From assembly GCA_023853785.1 (NCBI GenBank), contig JAJIRX010000681.1, forward strand, positions 434,001 to 498,000: DNA of 64,000 nt. The letters are read 5' to 3'. The position numbers were made by a program, and so were the translations under genes. The notes under the pieces were generated by a model. The model ran no database searches. It saw nothing but the letters and a program-made list of their open reading frames with translations, and was not told where the DNA came from. Below are positions 23,660-35,348 of this stretch, piece by piece; position 1 is the stretch's first letter; every line of letters begins with the position of its first letter. This DNA is from Psilocybe azurescens (Eukaryota; Basidiomycota; Agaricomycetes; Agaricales; Agrocybaceae).

Positions 23660-26600
23660 ATGGCGTTCTATCGCAATCCCGTCGTGGCCACCGTGCCCTA
23701 TGCGGATGTACGTGTGGTACATCGTCTTTCTTCAATGATCAATTACTCACTGCGCGTAGTCCCAAGGACCCGAATCCCCCGCAGGCACCGCACCAGACGA
23801 CATACAGGCCTTCTATGACGATATGGAACGGAGAGAAATATTGGAACGTAAGCTCTCTAAACGCAGGTCCAACTCTGGCGCCTCAATCTGGTCGCGCAAG
23901 TCGCTGAAGCGCTGGACAATCACCCCACCTCCTGTTCCGCCAAGTCCCGCCGACCTACCTGGACCCCCCTCAAGTTCCAATTTGCAGGATAGGGATGACG
24001 ATGATGAAGCGATTTATGGCGGAGAACATCAAGACAGGCCTCGTCTTGCTACGTCGAGGTCTGTCATTGCGGACAACAGAGAGATCCCGGCTTTCGCGGA
24101 TAGCGGTGCATGGGCTGCCGTACCATTGCCCGCCTTCAAGGTCAAATATCCGCTACACAATCCTTTTGGTCCACGCCGATACAGAAATCATCATCTTATT
24201 CCTCCATCGCAAAAGCGACCATCCATGCGTCCTCCTACCTTTTTCTCTCCTTCGTTCCCTCCGATGCACACCTCTTCCGCCCCCGAACACGAAGATGACA
24301 GGCCTGAATCCAGCAATACGAACGCCCACTCGCCCTTGCCTACTCCAACTTCATCGCAGACACGTGTTGCTGAGGGCGGAAAACCAAGGTCGCGTAAAAC
24401 GTCCCAAACCACTCCCGACAATGTTGATCTCCTCGATGTAACGGATCCTTGGGGGACCAATTGGCATCATCAGTCACCTTATGATATTGGACAAACCACT
24501 CCAGCTACTTCTGATCCTTATGATGTATGTCATGAATCTGCTATCGCAATCTTTGTATTTGAAGCTTACCTCCAATATAGATTCCAAACCGAACACGACG
24601 CGCCAGTATGACAGCCATGCAAAATTGGAACAAGTCTGTTACACCCTCACCTCTATCTCAGTCCACATCTGCTGTGCATTTACATCCACCTCAGCCGGAA
24701 ATACATATACCCCGCAAATTAAGCAAGCGTCGTACTCCAACTGCCGAGAATGTTTTTAATCCTCAACCGCCGGAAATTGATAGAAAAACGACGTCTGCCC
24801 CAGTTACCCCCGTTGAGCGCAGATATGTAGCACCATCACAGGGCGATCAACCTACAGAATCGTTGCCGAAACGTATGTCTGTTGTACCTGCACCAATGTA
24901 TTCTACACTGCACCAAACTCCTAAAAAAGAAAAGCGGGGAAGTATGTTGAATCGTCTGGCAAAGAAGTTCAGCTTGTTGAAGAAGCCTTCAGAGGATAAT
25001 ACATCTGCATCTGATTGGTGGCACCATATCGACAGCCATGAAACTAAAGGCTATACGAATGCATATGATCCCCCCCCTCGATAAAGGCCGCACGTCACCA
25101 CAGAAGTCTGTCCGCGATTCAGTGAAAAGAATACCCCCACCATCAGTCGATAATCTACCGGAACCTCCTCCCGCTGCTGTAGAAACCGTCCACAATAGTG
25201 ATCGGTTATCTGTCGCCTCTGTCGAAGCACCCTACTCAATGGGAAGGCTTACTATTACCAATCCCGACCTCTTGCCGGATGCCGAAAAGGGGACACCCAT
25301 TGGTAGCGAACCGCCTCTGCCGCCCGAGAAACCTGATGATGTCCATATAAAACCGCATGTATCGGTTGAGAATACGCTATCTCAAAACCCTCCACCTGCT
25401 CAAATACATACACTTGGTAATGGTGCTGCTTTGCCCGACATAGGTTCTCGCTTTGACAAGCCATTACCGCCCCCTCAGTTGGCCACACCCGAACAATCTC
25501 AGCTTCGGTTGTCTGATGTGCGGACTGCTCAGGCCTTGGAACAGCTATTGCCTTTGCCATCTCAAGCAAACTCACCGGCAGCCAATCATGCAACCCTTGT
25601 CCTAGAGACCCACGGCTCACTTGGAACGGCTCAGCAAGATACCCAAATTTTTTTGACAAACCATGACACCGGTGAAGATCCTGATATGGTTCTTGACAAT
25701 AAAGGTTGGCCAGCGTCCTTTGAGCCTATCCTTACCCAGGAATCACAAGAGAGTTCAAACAAGTCGCCTTCTCACTCTAAGGACTCTAAGGATAAGTCTT
25801 CGCCTACTAAGGACTCGGCTTTGCAGGCGGAGACTCTCACTCAGTCACCATCTGTAACGCCTCAGAGCAAAAGGAAACTCCCAAGAAGACATCCTCTCAA
25901 TCACGTCCTTTTCGCAATGCTGACGCTAGCACAAGCCGGAATCATGCTTCAGAGCATTCTTCACAGGTATCGCCGATTTCACACAATGAAACCCGCGACC
26001 GCTCTGGAGAGGCATCTACATCGACTCAGCCTTCCAAACCTAGTCAATCCAATTCCCGCTTGGAATCTGCTTCCATACCTGCGGCGGGTGCCGTCCCTTT
26101 CCCATCGACCCAACACCTTGCAGCAAAGCCTTTGATGTCAGAGTATGAAAGTTCGCCACTGTCGACGTCGTCAATGATTGCAAATCCGCCCACGCCATAT
26201 GATCATCGACTGTCAATAGCTATGTCTGATCAGACACCTCCGACACTACCTCCAAAAAAGCATATATGAAGGGAAAAGCCCACAAAACCATTCTCCTATC
26301 AATCCTTCACCTGGCCGACAAACAGAGACATTTAAACTTGTACGAAGCTCCTCGGGCAATGTTTATGCGTCAAACCAAACCATCACTGCTGCTGGGCAAC
26401 AATGGGAAGTCGTGGAATCTGTTGAAGTCAAGGGGAAGAAAGAAAAAGCATCGTCCAAATTCAAAGACCAGGAACACAAATCGAGAAATCAGGAATACAG
26501 AGGAAGGGACCATGATTATCGGTCGCGGGAGTACGAACGCCAATCTAAGGATTATGATTACATGGCCGAGGGATGAGCGGAGGTCTCGCGATCATGATCG

Positions 26601-28524
26601 CTGGTCGAGAGATCAAGACAAGATTAGAGATGAATCCAAGTACCGTGAAGATCCGAGAACGATGGATGAATATAGGTCAAGGGAGGGTCAGAGAGCTAGG
26701 GAGGAGCAGTTGGCGAAAGATGAGCGGAGGGTGAGGGAGGCCAGGGAGGAAAAGACTGAGGGAGGAACAAAGGGTTAAAGAGAAAGAAGAGTATAGGGCT
26801 AGGGAGAGGGAAGAGCGTAGGATCAGAGAGGCTAGGGATGAATACAGACTGAAAGAAGAGCAGAGAGCAAGAGATGAGCGAAGAGCAAAAGAAGAGCAGA
26901 GAACCCGTGAGGAAAGGAGAGCGAGGGAGGAAAAGAGAGCGAGGGAAGAAAGAAAAGCACGAGAAAGAGAGGAGCAGAAGGCACGGGAATGGGAGGAACA
27001 GAAGGCACGGGAATGGGAGGAACAGAAGGCTCGAGAACGGGAGGAAAGGAAAGCACGAGAACGGGAGGAAAGGAAAGCACGAGAACGGGAGGAGCAGAAG
27101 GCTCGAGAACGGGAGAAGAAAGAAAGCACGAGAGCGGGAAGAGCAGAAAGCACGCGAGCGAGAGGAACAGAAGGCACGTGAGCGAGAGGGACAGAAGGCA
27201 CGCGAACGGGAGGAACAGAGGGCACACGAGCGGGAGGAGCAGAAGGCTCGAGAACGGGAAGAAAAGAAAGCACGAGAAAGAGAGGAGCAGAAGGCACGCG
27301 AGCGAGAGGAACAGAGGGCACGCGAGCGGGAGGAACAGAAAGCACGCGAGCAAGAAGAACAAAGGGCACGCGAACTAGAGGAACAGAAGTCCAAGGATGA
27401 GGAGTCCGTTAAAGAAGAACGGCGACGCAAAGATTATGGGCGTAGGTCCAGGGATGACTATAAGTCTGGGAATCACCACCGAGGGCCAAACGATCGTGAT
27501 CACAGGTCCAACGACTTTGATCTCACTGCCAGGGACTACGAATACAAATCCAAGGAACACGACCATGGCAGTCGCAGAGAAACTAAAAAGGAGCCAAAGT
27601 CAAAGCATGATATCGACGATGCCAACTATTACCGATCCTCTTATTGGTCTTCGCCGCAAGCTGTCCAATACCCAGCGGAGTCTTCCAATAGCAGATCAAA
27701 CGACAAGACCACCTCACACCATCGCGGAGAGCAGTCGCGGCACGAAGAGAAAAAAACCCGGCCGTATGCGCGACGTGGAGAGTCGGCCTGTCCTTAGCGA
27801 CACGTCTTCCTCCTCTGATTATTATGGCATCGTGATCAAGCCGCACCCCATTGATACACCTGCTCAATTCTCTAATCCTCCACAACTCCGACTCGAGCGA
27901 AATCCGTCTCTAACAGCGAGACCTACATCCGAACTTCCATCTGCCGCTGAAATGGATGCCGTCCGAGCCAAGGAATCTTGGGAAATGGAGCGTCTTTGGA
28001 AAGCACGCAGCATGTACGGGTTTGAGCCTAATGCTCAGACGACGAACTTCATTCCAGGGTCCAGCTCCAGCAGTTCCAGAAGTGATGATGCACATACCCA
28101 GAGTGCAGTATACGGCTCCAGTCATACTGCCTATGTTGTTCAGGCACCCTTCCAAGGAAGTCTTGGGACTCAGATTTACCACTCAATGCCTACCGGTCCT
28201 CCTCCTGTTATTTATTCATCACCAGCATCTATACCCAGCATTCCCGACAATCTTTCTTCTTACGAACCTTATGAACATGTATATCGATCATTTGCGGCTG
28301 CTACACCTTCCGATTATCGATCCCCCGCTACAATACCTCGACCATCCTCCGATTATCGACACCCTGGCACTATACCTAGACCACCTCTAAACAATCCGCT
28401 TCCAGAACCACCACGAGAATCGCAACTTGAACTGAACGGTTTGAAGAACACGAAGTCCAGTGATAGACATTCACACTCAAATGACTACTGGACGAAGTAT
28501 AACGGAGTTACGACCATCCATTAG
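23660..28524 (+). CDS. Large Pal1-like protein with charged repeat region
   Basis: Exon 1 starts MAFYRNPVVATVPYAD at 23660 and splices (GTACGT...GCGTAG) to SQGPESPAGTAPDDIQAFYD and then MERREILERKLSKRRSNSG. The only family-like signature is DLLDVTDPWGTNWHHQSPYD at about 24424-24483. It resembles the (N/D)PWG-x3-HH-x2-PY(D/E) core of Pal1 proteins, which act in cell morphology and endocytosis in fission yeast, and recurs in the gene at 38719. Long Ser/Pro-rich stretches follow, then a highly charged Arg/Glu/Lys region containing the 24-bp array at 26969-27377, and a Ser/Pro/Tyr-rich tail ending WTKYNGVTTIH. The frame breaks at seven places (25070-25077, 25869-25872, 26254-26259, 26570-26572, 26750-26753, unit 7 of the array, 27750-27756), almost all homopolymers. 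Each repair gives continuous low-complexity protein. The many breaks could alternatively mean decay, but the pattern matches other genes here. Confidence 0.75.
26969..27377 (+). repeat. In-frame 24-bp tandem array, 17 units
   Basis: Tandem units of the type GAGGAGCAGAAGGCACGAGA plus four bases, encoding EEQKARER-like octapeptides (variants EERKARER, EEQKAREW, EEQRAHER). Sixteen units are exactly 24 bp. Unit 7 (27113-27137) is 25 bp, with one extra A in its AAGAAAGAAAG stretch, and that is exactly where the reading frame shifts. Related degenerate units continue on the left (about 26770-26968). The protein segment is expected to form a highly charged single helix or coiled coil. Confidence 0.9.
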
Positions 28525-28815
28525 CATTCTTGCATTATCTGTTTCATTTTTCTTTACCATGGAGATTTTACTTTCTATCCATTGTTGTTTAATCCCTTGC
28601 GGCATGTATACCTATACCTATATCTATTTTATCACTATATTGTACAGCACGGACTTGGCACTTGTTTGTTTACTTAGCACCTTAGCACGAATTATTTCAT
28701 ATCCTGGCATTCAACAGAACTGTGCGGTGATGTGTATGTTACATGGAAGAACAAGTAGTAAAAAGAAAGGAGAGATGCTACACAAAAAGAATGATATACT
28801 TATGTCCTGGTCCGA

Positions 28816-29464
28816 TTATTTGGTCACGTCCAGCGGAAAACCCATGTCCGGATAATCATTCCAGACTTTATCTACGTCGAGGAAGCGACGTAATCTCGAT
28901 ACTTGGGTTGAAAGATACATCAGGACGAGTTGCATTTTGACGTCTTCCATCCTCAGTTGCATGATTTCTTCACAGCATTTCAGTGCCTGTGCTCGTGTTG
29001 TGACAAACATATTTCCTGCGAACCCTAATTCCTTCAGATTATCGATGAGTTCAGCGAATTCTGAACACCAGCCTAGAACACCAAGCTAAACCTTTGATGA
29101 GCGTTCCTTCCATGAAGCGATAACTGAAGATCATACCTGCCCGAACTGTTTATATCGTTGATAAAGGACGTTCGGGGCAGCCGATAACGCATATATGAAT
29201 CCTTCATTCTGGTCGATTACATGAGATGACGGCTGGTAAGGCTCTCCCTGATGTTGTTGATGGTGTTGTTGCTGATGTAGTTGCTGATGTTGGCGTCGCT
29301 CTGCTTGTGGAAGAGTCTACAAAGGCTGATTAGCGACAGAGATGCGAAATCTCGACGAGACATACTCACAGGCGGCCGTTGAGGGCTTCCTGAAACCATT
29401 TTACATGTGAATAGTCCATCTCTCCACCAAAATCGACCACATCCGTTCCTTTTACCCCGCTCAT
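28816..29464 (-). CDS. Unknown protein, overlaps the upstream gene by ATGA
   Basis: The ATG at 29464 opens MSGVKGTDVVDFGGEMDYSH and continues VKWFQEALNGRL to a donor (GTGAGTATG). The next exon is Gln/His-rich (about 29220-29320), followed by SSHVIDQNEGFIYALSAAPN and VLYQRYKQFGQ. After another intron comes LGVLGWCSEFAELIDNLKEL, then MFVTTRAQALKCCEEIMQLR, ending YPDMGFPLDVTK at 28816. The C-terminal part is helical and looks conserved, but I do not recognise the family. The start codon overlaps the stop of the upstream frame (TC-ATGA at 29461-29464), an unusual arrangement for a nuclear gene. It could instead be the 3' half of one gene with the frame above. Confidence 0.65.
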
Positions 29465-30294
29465 GATTGGAAGATGTGAGTGCGATAATGGCCTTCAAGT
29501 TGTTGAGGTGAATATGAATCGCGAGAGTTACGAACTGTTCTTCCAAGAAGATAAAAAGATGGCAGTCGAAGGAATCCTTTGGTTCGCGTTTTAACGCGCT
29601 TTGAAGAAAGTACACTGCTGGGGTTGATCTCGGAGATTGGTGAGATAAAAGATGGAGTGTTGTGACTGATATGTAAAGGCTCGGGACCTAGAAATGCACG
29701 TTAGATTTATCTGAGAGTGCCTCGCATAGATACACTTACGGGCCTCAGTTGATAGGGTGGGAGTTGTGGTAGGAATATGTGTGGGTGGTGATGGAAATGA
29801 GGAAGCAATATGAGCAAATTCTGTGAATGTAGGTGAACTTTCGGAAGAAGTTAGTGTGCGCGAGGTGTAGGTTGATACACGAGGATGTGGCAGAGAGTCA
29901 GGGATCACCAGAGGAGAAAGAAAGCTAGGAGATAAAGTTGTCTTGGTGCAGTTGGCTGTAGGGTGATTAATGTATCGATCTCGAGAGAGAATAGTGGGGT
30001 CGCTTGGCCCCGGATCCGAAGCGAAGGTGATGTCGAGGACGGATGTAAGGGGGAGGCTGAGATCAAGATCCTCTTTAGTTATAAAGTGGAAGTCTTCAGT
30101 ACTAGAGTCCTGCTTGATTGTATTTTCTGTCGATACGACTCGTTTTCTTTGAAACACTCGACGACTGAGATCAGTGGTAGACGCTTTCCAGGTCAAGTTG
30201 CGCAAAGAGCCCCGCGAAGGCTATGTGCAAGCTTTGACTGGGGTGGGTTGTTGCGAAGAGACGTTGGAGGTAAGTGCAAGTTCTTGTTGAGAAC
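29461..30294 (-). CDS. Unknown Ser/Pro/Thr-rich protein (5' end unresolved)
   Basis: The frame begins after a plausible acceptor (CCTTACAG) at 30294 with VLNKNLHLPPTSLRNNPPQS. It needs one more base in the CCCC run at 30210-30213 (GGGG on the coding strand) to continue as SLRNLTWKASTTDLSRR. It then runs through a Ser/Thr/Pro-rich region (SPSFLSPLVIPDSLPHPRVS), an intron (GTAAGTGTATC...TTTCTAG at about 29690-29741), and RPEPLHISHNTPSFISPISE. The C-terminus FYLLGRTVRNSRDSYSPQQL ends shortly before a TGA at 29461-29463. No ATG was found for the first exon. No domain is recognised. It is probably a disordered regulatory-type protein, in dicistronic-like overlap with the next gene. Confidence 0.5.
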
Positions 30295-30564
30295 CTGTAA
30301 GGAACTGAGAGGAGGCCCAAGGTCAAGCTTTTAGTCAACTAAGCGCGAGGCAACATCGTGTCTTGATCTTATAGTGCCTCGAGGAATATCCCATAACCCT
30401 AATTAGTACCTTCCTCGATAGGCAATTTCATTCATTATCAGTTCAGTTCAATTAATAAAATATCTCATCTCATTGATCGAATTTCGCTAAGTAGTTACGG
30501 TATACAAAGGCAAGAAAACTATGGATGCTAGTCAAGTAGAAACAATTTGTTGTCGCCTATTGTT

Positions 30565-32322
30565 CTACAGGTCGACAAGATTAGGTTGCGGTGTGACCTC
30601 GGCCTGTCGTCTATCTCGTATATAACGAATACCGGGGAGGATGCCACGCTGGTAGGTAAAAGTGGAACCACTCTGGATGCCGCGGCCGAATAACGCGATG
30701 AGCCTGTTGAATGGCGCGCCGAGAAGAGCTGAGAACCAAAATAACAGCAGAACGCAGTCGCCAAACCGAGCAAAGGGTGTTCGCTGGTCGTTGAAAGGGT
30801 GCTGAATCCCGATGGTTCGGATGAAAGACCCTTGTCCGACCTGAGTAACATCGCTGTATCCGCGACCTGCCACACCGCTCACACCACCTTCACCTCCGTC
30901 ACACCATAAAACCATGCTGCCCAATTCTTCGGCACGCTGCTTTGCTTGTAGCCACATTGCATGTCCAACAGTTCGATCCCAGGTCCTAGCAGGGGCAAGG
31001 ATGAGAGCAGGTCTAGAATCCAGTTCGGCGAATGGAAACGGTTGCGCGAAATCGAGACATATAGATGATGTTATGGGAATTGATCGATTGCTGACTGATT
31101 TAGGTTTTGGTAGGTGGAAGTCGAATATACTGGGAGGTAAATCCGAATGCCTCAAGCGAAATGATTCTGCAACTGTATCAATACTAATGAGCCCACATCA
31201 TGATACATCAATGGAAATTCACTTACAAGGAACCAGGTTTCGTTTGTAATAGATGTGATGAGGTTTATCGGAGTATTGAGAGATGATAGCCAGACCCGTT
31301 CGAGTCAGAGACGTCCTTTCGGTGGGGTCTGCAGAATCGCTAATAGTTTCTTCGAAAGAAACTCCAACGTATGATCCTTCTACCTTTTCCCGAATTTTGA
31401 CAAATGCATCTTCTCTTTCTTGAGCAGAGTGAAAAGTGACCGCCCCTTCCGGCCAGAGAATGATTCGTGCCCCAGAGCTAATGTGCTTGCTTTCAGCGAT
31501 GTAGTCATCCAGTGTCAATACATGACGCCGGTAGCGATCGTAAGAAGGAAGTACGCATCCGACGGTTAAGGGCGTTGAAATGTCCATTGTTGACCAAGAA
31601 ACAGGTAGAGGAAGACCGGTCAAAATGAAGGAAGGGATCGTGAGGAAAATCAAAATTAATGCGAGGATTCTGGTGGAAGGCATGTTGTCATAGGATCGGC
31701 TGTGATCAACATAACCCAAATCGTGATCCCTGGGGCCGATATACCAACTGCCGATGGCTTGGGAGGCTACAACCGCCCAGGCTGCAGTTATCCAATCCTT
31801 GCTGGTAGGACCAAGGAGTGGGATAAGCCATTTATATGCATCATTATTTTGCGCAGCGCTCCAAGTTGCGAGATGTCCAACAGGGTTGAGGTAAGAGACC
31901 GCATACCATGTAGTGGCCCATAGAGCTGGGAATATAGTAATACGAGACCAAGAAGAGAGGGAAGGGCGGCCTTGATATTTTGTTCCGAAAAATAATGCTG
32001 TAAGAGTGATGGCTGAAAGAATACTGGAGGACAAAAATAAGGCGACCAAAGAGCCACCTGGAGTAGACAGTGCATCGAGGGACGCGTGGATCCTCGAAAG
32101 GGGACTGCCAACCGAAAGAGCGATCCAGGTAAGTATTACATTGCGTGTTCGGGATTTATCTGCACGGAACAAAAAAGGTGAGTATACCAAGAGAACTGAC
32201 AGTGTCCCAGCGAGTGGTAACATCGTGGAATCTGGACGAACAGCCAACGCTGAGGTCACAGCTGCGAGGATGATAAAAGTTGCATTGCGATACTCGTGGA
32301 AAGCTACCTGACGTAGGTCCAT
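30565..32322 (-). CDS. Apolipoprotein N-acyltransferase-like carbon-nitrogen hydrolase, membrane bound
   Basis: The start at 32322 gives MDLRQVAFHEYRNATFIILA. About six hydrophobic segments follow (for example LAVRPDSTMLPLAGTLSVLL and ILALILIFLTIPSFILTGL), then a nitrilase-superfamily domain. The three catalytic residues of Lnt-type enzymes are visible in order: Glu in IILWPEGAVTF (about 31440-31470), Lys in YYKRNLVP (about 31230), and Cys in SSICLDFAQPF (about 31050). Further positions fit the fold (DDYIAESKHISSGAR, GSYVGVSFEE, VLWCDGGEGG). A short intron lies at about 31165-31220. Another hydrophobic segment near the C-terminus (GDCVLLLFWFSALLG) mirrors the terminal helix of bacterial Lnt, which acylates lipoproteins. 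The fungal substrate is not evident, because fungi have no Lgt-type lipoproteins. The architecture is clear; the reaction is inferred. Confidence 0.8.
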
Positions 32323-33165
32323 TGTGTAGAACCTATAGCTCCTTGATTGCAGGACTAAAAGAACTATTCCTCAGTCACCAGGCTTGAGGTTGACTGTTGA
32401 CTGGTTCTTGTAAGTACTCGTCAAGGATTAGCGCGCATCGAAAAGAGGCTTTTGAAGGAGAGGGGTGTTTGGTGTTGCTTATGCAGTTCACACGAGCCCT
32501 GCCAACTTCTGGCAGTCTTTTGCTGATCGTTGTTCTTCTTTTCGCATGCCGTATATATAATACACCAACCTATCAGGCCCCTGACTGATGACGAACAGGT
32601 CTAGATCCTCATCAAACACTCACTGGATTTAGAAATGATCTTCATGATAAGGAGAAGATTGAAATTGAATATATACTATTGCTGGATTAGAATCTCTAAC
32701 CTAGTTTGTGATCCCCACATCGAAACGAACTTGATATTACATTCCCAGTCAACTCTAGATCGAAATGGTCGGTGGAATTTGCCAATGAGATTGACTACAT
32801 CTAATAACAGTATATCAGCCCGAATGTATCCCAAAGGCAGAGGGTTGCGGAACGGAGAGTTGCGAGTGCATGAATCCACCAAAGAAGTAAATAAGTTAAG
32901 TGAGTATCGTCTATGGTTTGCGGTGCCACCAGTCTCATAATTTGCAGTCGATAGTTGAAGGAGTTGGATAGGCGGAGTTTATTGGCGAAAGTCAACCACG
33001 GGGAAAGGCAACATAGTGTCCAATTCAGCGACCGTTAGAGAAGAATAAAAATGGTTTTTGAGAAAGTGAAAACATTACATACAATCACCTTGTAACGATG
33101 TCACCAGGCATTGCATGAGTGTCTAAAAATTTTAAAAAGCCAACGCGATAACAAGGAGAGGCTAC
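32323..33165. other. Intergenic between the BCL7-like and Lnt-like genes
   Basis: 843 bases between two genes on the minus strand: 3' region of the BCL7-like gene and promoter of the Lnt-like gene. Open frames are short and unconvincing. I see no RNA gene or repeat. Confidence 0.4.
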
Positions 33166-33847
33166 TTATGTGGTGTCGGTGAATGGATCAATGCTATCGT
33201 CCATTAGAGAGCCTCCTATGAGCCCATCGGGACCGTCCAGTTGTGAAAGGTCGTGAGAGCTTTCCAGTTGCAGACCATCTGGGCCGAGATTAGATATATC
33301 CAATTCGAGTCCTTCCACCCCACCCTGATTCTCAGTCTCGTCTTCGTCGTCCATAGGCATCTCCAGTGGTTTCAACGAGGAGTTCAAGACGTCGGCAGGA
33401 TCTTGAGTTTCATCGTCGACACTAGATTGCATCATCAACTGAGGTTTAGGTGAAGGGACTTTGGAAGGAGGGTCGTCTTGGTTTGTGTCCATATCGACGT
33501 CCTTGGTTTGGGCGACGTCGACTCTTGGGTCGTCTTGCTCGAGATCCTCGTCTCCATCGATGACCTCGGGTTCGTCAGGTAGAGGGGCCAAGGGCTCATC
33601 AGCTTCGCCCTCGTCGTCGCTGAATTGCTGGAAGAATATGAACGAGTATACATTCACCGAAATCAACATTACTCACTTGCACCTTTTCTGTCTTCACCCA
33701 TTTGAACACTTTAAGGGAGGAAGAACCGACTGTTATCCCGCTAGGCGCAACCCAGACCTTTTCCCAACAAGGTACTGGCTGCATAAGTTGTCGTCGTGCA
33801 GCCTCTGTTGTCGCTGCACTAATGCCGATTCTTCGTCGAGTAGCCAT
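33166..33847 (-). CDS. BCL7-like protein, candidate SWI/SNF subunit
   Basis: Starts MATRRRIGISAATTEAARRQ at 33847, followed by WEKVWVAPSGITVGSSSLKV and FKWVKTEKVQ. The Trp-Glu-Lys, Val-Gly-x-x-Ser-Leu and Phe-Lys-Trp spacing matches the N-terminal domain of BCL7 proteins ([20 protein letters not shown] in animals), which are SWI/SNF accessory subunits. An intron at about 33609-33675 joins it to an acidic, low-complexity tail (FSDDEGEADEPLAPLPDEPE, then ELDISNLGPDGLQLESSHDL) ending DPFTDTT at 33166. A short conserved head with a long acidic disordered tail is also the animal BCL7 layout. Nuclear function is inferred from this resemblance. Confidence 0.72.
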
Positions 33848-34454
33848 GTTGAATTCCTAGATTTTAGATTTGAAGCTTAGATTAAGCCGGCACAGGCGGC
33901 ACTTGCTAATGGGATAGAGAAAAAGATTTGATGTCGTGGTTAGGAGTCCGTGGCGCGAAGGTTCTTGAATGGTTTCAGTACTTGGAAAGACGCGACAACT
34001 GAGGTCACGTTTGAGCTTCAATTGTACATCAACGCGACAACAGTTCCCCACGGCACGCCCTTTCAGTTTCAATCAAGTAAATTGGCTTTCCACTATAAGT
34101 CCGCACATTACTTATACCCATACAGTTAGTTGGTTTACATCATTGGGAGGTAATCCAGTAGCCATTTTAACTTTTGCACAAACTTGATATCCAGATGTAC
34201 ATGTAATAATACACATTCATTAATTCAGAACATTGACGCTGTAAAATCATCGAACTTGTTCTGCCCAATCCAGAACATCGATTTCAGTTATTTGCGAGGA
34301 CTGATAAGACAAGTCATTGCATTTGTCAACGTGTTCCTGTTGATCGTATTAAATGTACGCACCGATGGCTGACTTGACACCTCTGTCTCTTGCGCTGACT
34401 TCTTATTCTAGATGAACGGTCAGAGACCTGGATACTTTGCTTTCCTGGATGAAC
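33848..34454. other. Intergenic between MED7 and the BCL7-like gene
   Basis: 607 bases, promoter side of the BCL7-like gene and 3' side of MED7 (both minus). Only short open frames; nothing else recognised. Confidence 0.4.
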
Positions 34455-35348
34455 TCACAATGTGGCCTTCTGTAAGCATTTTTGCACGGAGGTGCGCAAT
34501 TCACTCAGTTTTGCGCTCAGTCCGTCACATTTCCTTGATAGTCAATCAGGATAGATATTTGAGCTTGGTGAAATGGTCAAAGAAGAACATACTCATGTAA
34601 TTTTTGGTTTCTTCTCTTCTGAGGTCCAGCTGACGCTGCATCATCATTTCAAGATTGCCTCGAGCCTAAATCGTAGGTTCAGACCAAGACAAAGTGTAAG
34701 AATGTCACTATACCTGGACAGGACGTAGATCGTTTGCTGCGGCCATTAAATTTTGGCTTAAGACGTTTATCCATTCGACATGTCGTTGCCAATCTGGTGG
34801 CACCTCTGGTGATAGAGGAGGAGGGGAGAGGAGAGAGCCCGTCAAAGATGAATATGTGACCAACAATGACCGCAGAACAGACCGCAGGGCAGGTCGACGA
34901 TCTAAGTACAATTACAACATCAGAGCCTGCCTCATACACATTAAGAGACATCGTACCTATCGTGGGGTCAGCTGGGTAAAGCTGGTTTCCTCCCAACTCT
35001 GCCAGTGAAGGAATCTTTTCTTTGACCTAGAGATGCAAAGACTTCGGTATGAGATGCCATTCTGGACAGTGTGGCGGTTTTGCGCACAAACCACCTATCG
35101 CCGAAGACGTCATAGTATGCGTCCGGTTCTTCAAGTATCCAATCTACGCGTGGCTTCTCGAGTTGTACAAGGGGCCAGTCGGGTACATCAACCTGGTCTT
35201 TCAAAATCTCGTATTGATTGGCATTAGGGTCATCAGGAGCTCTTTCTTTTAGTAAAGAAAGGAGATTGAGATTATGGGTTGTATACTTTCCGTAATGAGA
35301 AGGAGGTGAAGGGAAGGGATTTCTGAGCTCCGCGTTGTCTTCGTCCAT
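34455..35348 (-). CDS. MED7: Mediator complex subunit 7
   Basis: Mediator middle-module subunit, a bridge in the RNA polymerase II co-activator. Starts MDEDNAELRNPFPSPPSHYG at 35348. Continues TTHNLNLLSLLKERAPDDPN, DWPLVQLEKPRVDWILEEPD and, after introns, LGGNQLYPADPTI. The conserved core follows: VPPDWQRHVEWINVLSQNLM, AAANDLRPVQ, then ARGNLEMMMQRQLDLRREET. As written the frame then ends soon after KNYM. One more base in the T5 run at 34601-34605 (A5 on the coding strand) gives KKLHEKCDGLSAKLSELRTS across an intron (GTATGT...ATCAAG), ending CLQKATL with TGA at 34455-34457, as expected for MED7. Divergent from the acyl-CoA ligase, about 210 bases apart. Confidence 0.92.

Noticed and set aside
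26677..27430. Long antisense Ser/Arg/Phe-rich open frames opposite the charged repeat
   Set aside because: They are reverse-strand shadows of the 24-bp array: any frame across a stop-free multiple-of-three repeat stays open. No independent start, splice or family support.
30960..30985. GTTCGATCC as a tRNA T-loop (B box)
   Set aside because: Lies inside the Lnt-like coding sequence, without an A box or cloverleaf. No tRNA or rRNA gene was found in the window by eye.
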